A stretch of 41,882 nucleotides of DNA from an uncultured bacterium (lineage in GTDB: Bacteria > Vulcanimicrobiota > CADAWZ01): NCBI GenBank assembly GCA_949288455.1, contig CASEKF010000002.1, positions 1 to 41,882 on the forward strand, written 5' to 3'. Made by a program: the position numbers and the translations under genes. Shown one piece after another: positions 41,843-41,882 of the stretch; the stretch's first letter is position 1, and each line of letters begins with the position of its first letter. Below the pieces are notes generated by a model. It was not told the origin of the DNA and searched no databases. It saw only the letters and a program-made list of their open reading frames with translations.

Positions 41843-41882
41843 AAAATTATGCCCTGACTTAATTAAGTCAGGGCATAATTTT
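41843..41882. terminator. 40-bp perfect palindrome, likely bidirectional terminator
   Basis: The last 40 bases form a perfect palindrome: a GC-containing core GCCCTGACTTAATTAAGTCAGGGC flanked by AAAATTAT before and ATAATTTT after. That A-run/stem/T-run layout works as an intrinsic terminator on both strands. It follows the zinc-ribbon gene by 37 bases. The window ends here, so the stem may extend further, and a convergent gene is expected to the right. Confidence 0.8.

Overview
The window is AT-rich, gene-dense bacterial chromosome from a diderm (Gram-negative-type) organism. Evidence for an outer membrane: a GT9 heptosyltransferase-like enzyme, two TolC-family outer-membrane proteins, a complete MlaE/MlaF/MlaD lipid transporter, a lipoprotein and many signal peptides. 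No phage, insertion sequence, CRISPR, rRNA or tRNA was seen. TTG and GTG starts are common and Shine-Dalgarno sites are often good. The genome uses a single-chain (alpha2-type) glycyl-tRNA synthetase and a B12-dependent ribonucleotide reductase, which fits an anaerobic or facultative life. The phylum cannot be fixed by reading alone. An MlaD with a long C-terminal barrel-like tail and the order wecA-wecB-atpI both recall diderm lineages of the Terrabacteria side, but this is only a hint.

Layout, left to right. 1-1247: tail of a probable glycosyltransferase and a GT9 enzyme (surface glycan). 1336-3108: aspS. 3247-6724: a same-strand cluster of poorly known envelope genes (dual-anchored lipoprotein, membrane PEGA-repeat protein, pseudopilin, secreted protein, YkgJ-like Cys-cluster protein). 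6819-8483: a free-standing inhibitor-I9/S8-propeptide-like domain, then glyS. 8508-9383: a lone, divergent FliP/SctR homologue. 9814-11344: a MutH homologue beside a DpnA-like GATC adenine methyltransferase, a likely restriction-modification pair. 11363-12784 (minus): a TolC-like protein. 13112-15515: purine and pyrimidine nucleoside phosphorylases plus a small S4 RNA-binding protein. 15575-19625 (minus): an operon of a coiled-coil exported protein, recF, a DciA/DUF721 protein with a zinc ribbon, and a nitrilase, with a good sigma70-type promoter at its head and a 30-bp perfect hairpin at its tail.

19740-33885 is one long same-strand run: membrane-anchored BsuPI-domain protein, orphan solute-binding protein, mlaE-mlaF-mlaD, a Ser/Thr kinase, wecA-wecB, atpI, then a split MacB-type exporter (permease, two ATPases, TolC-like protein, membrane-fusion protein). 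Most of it concerns making or maintaining the outer envelope. 33977-34963 (minus) is a GT2 glycosyltransferase. 35416-41805 holds nrdJ, a TPR protein, a CtpA-type protease and a protein with four zf-TFIIB-type zinc ribbons. The window ends in a 40-bp perfect palindrome that looks like a bidirectional terminator.

The items most worth following are the MutH/DpnA-like pair, the MlaD with a barrel-like tail and its neighbouring kinase, the envelope cluster at 3247-6724, the orphan FliP, and the unusually long perfect hairpins.
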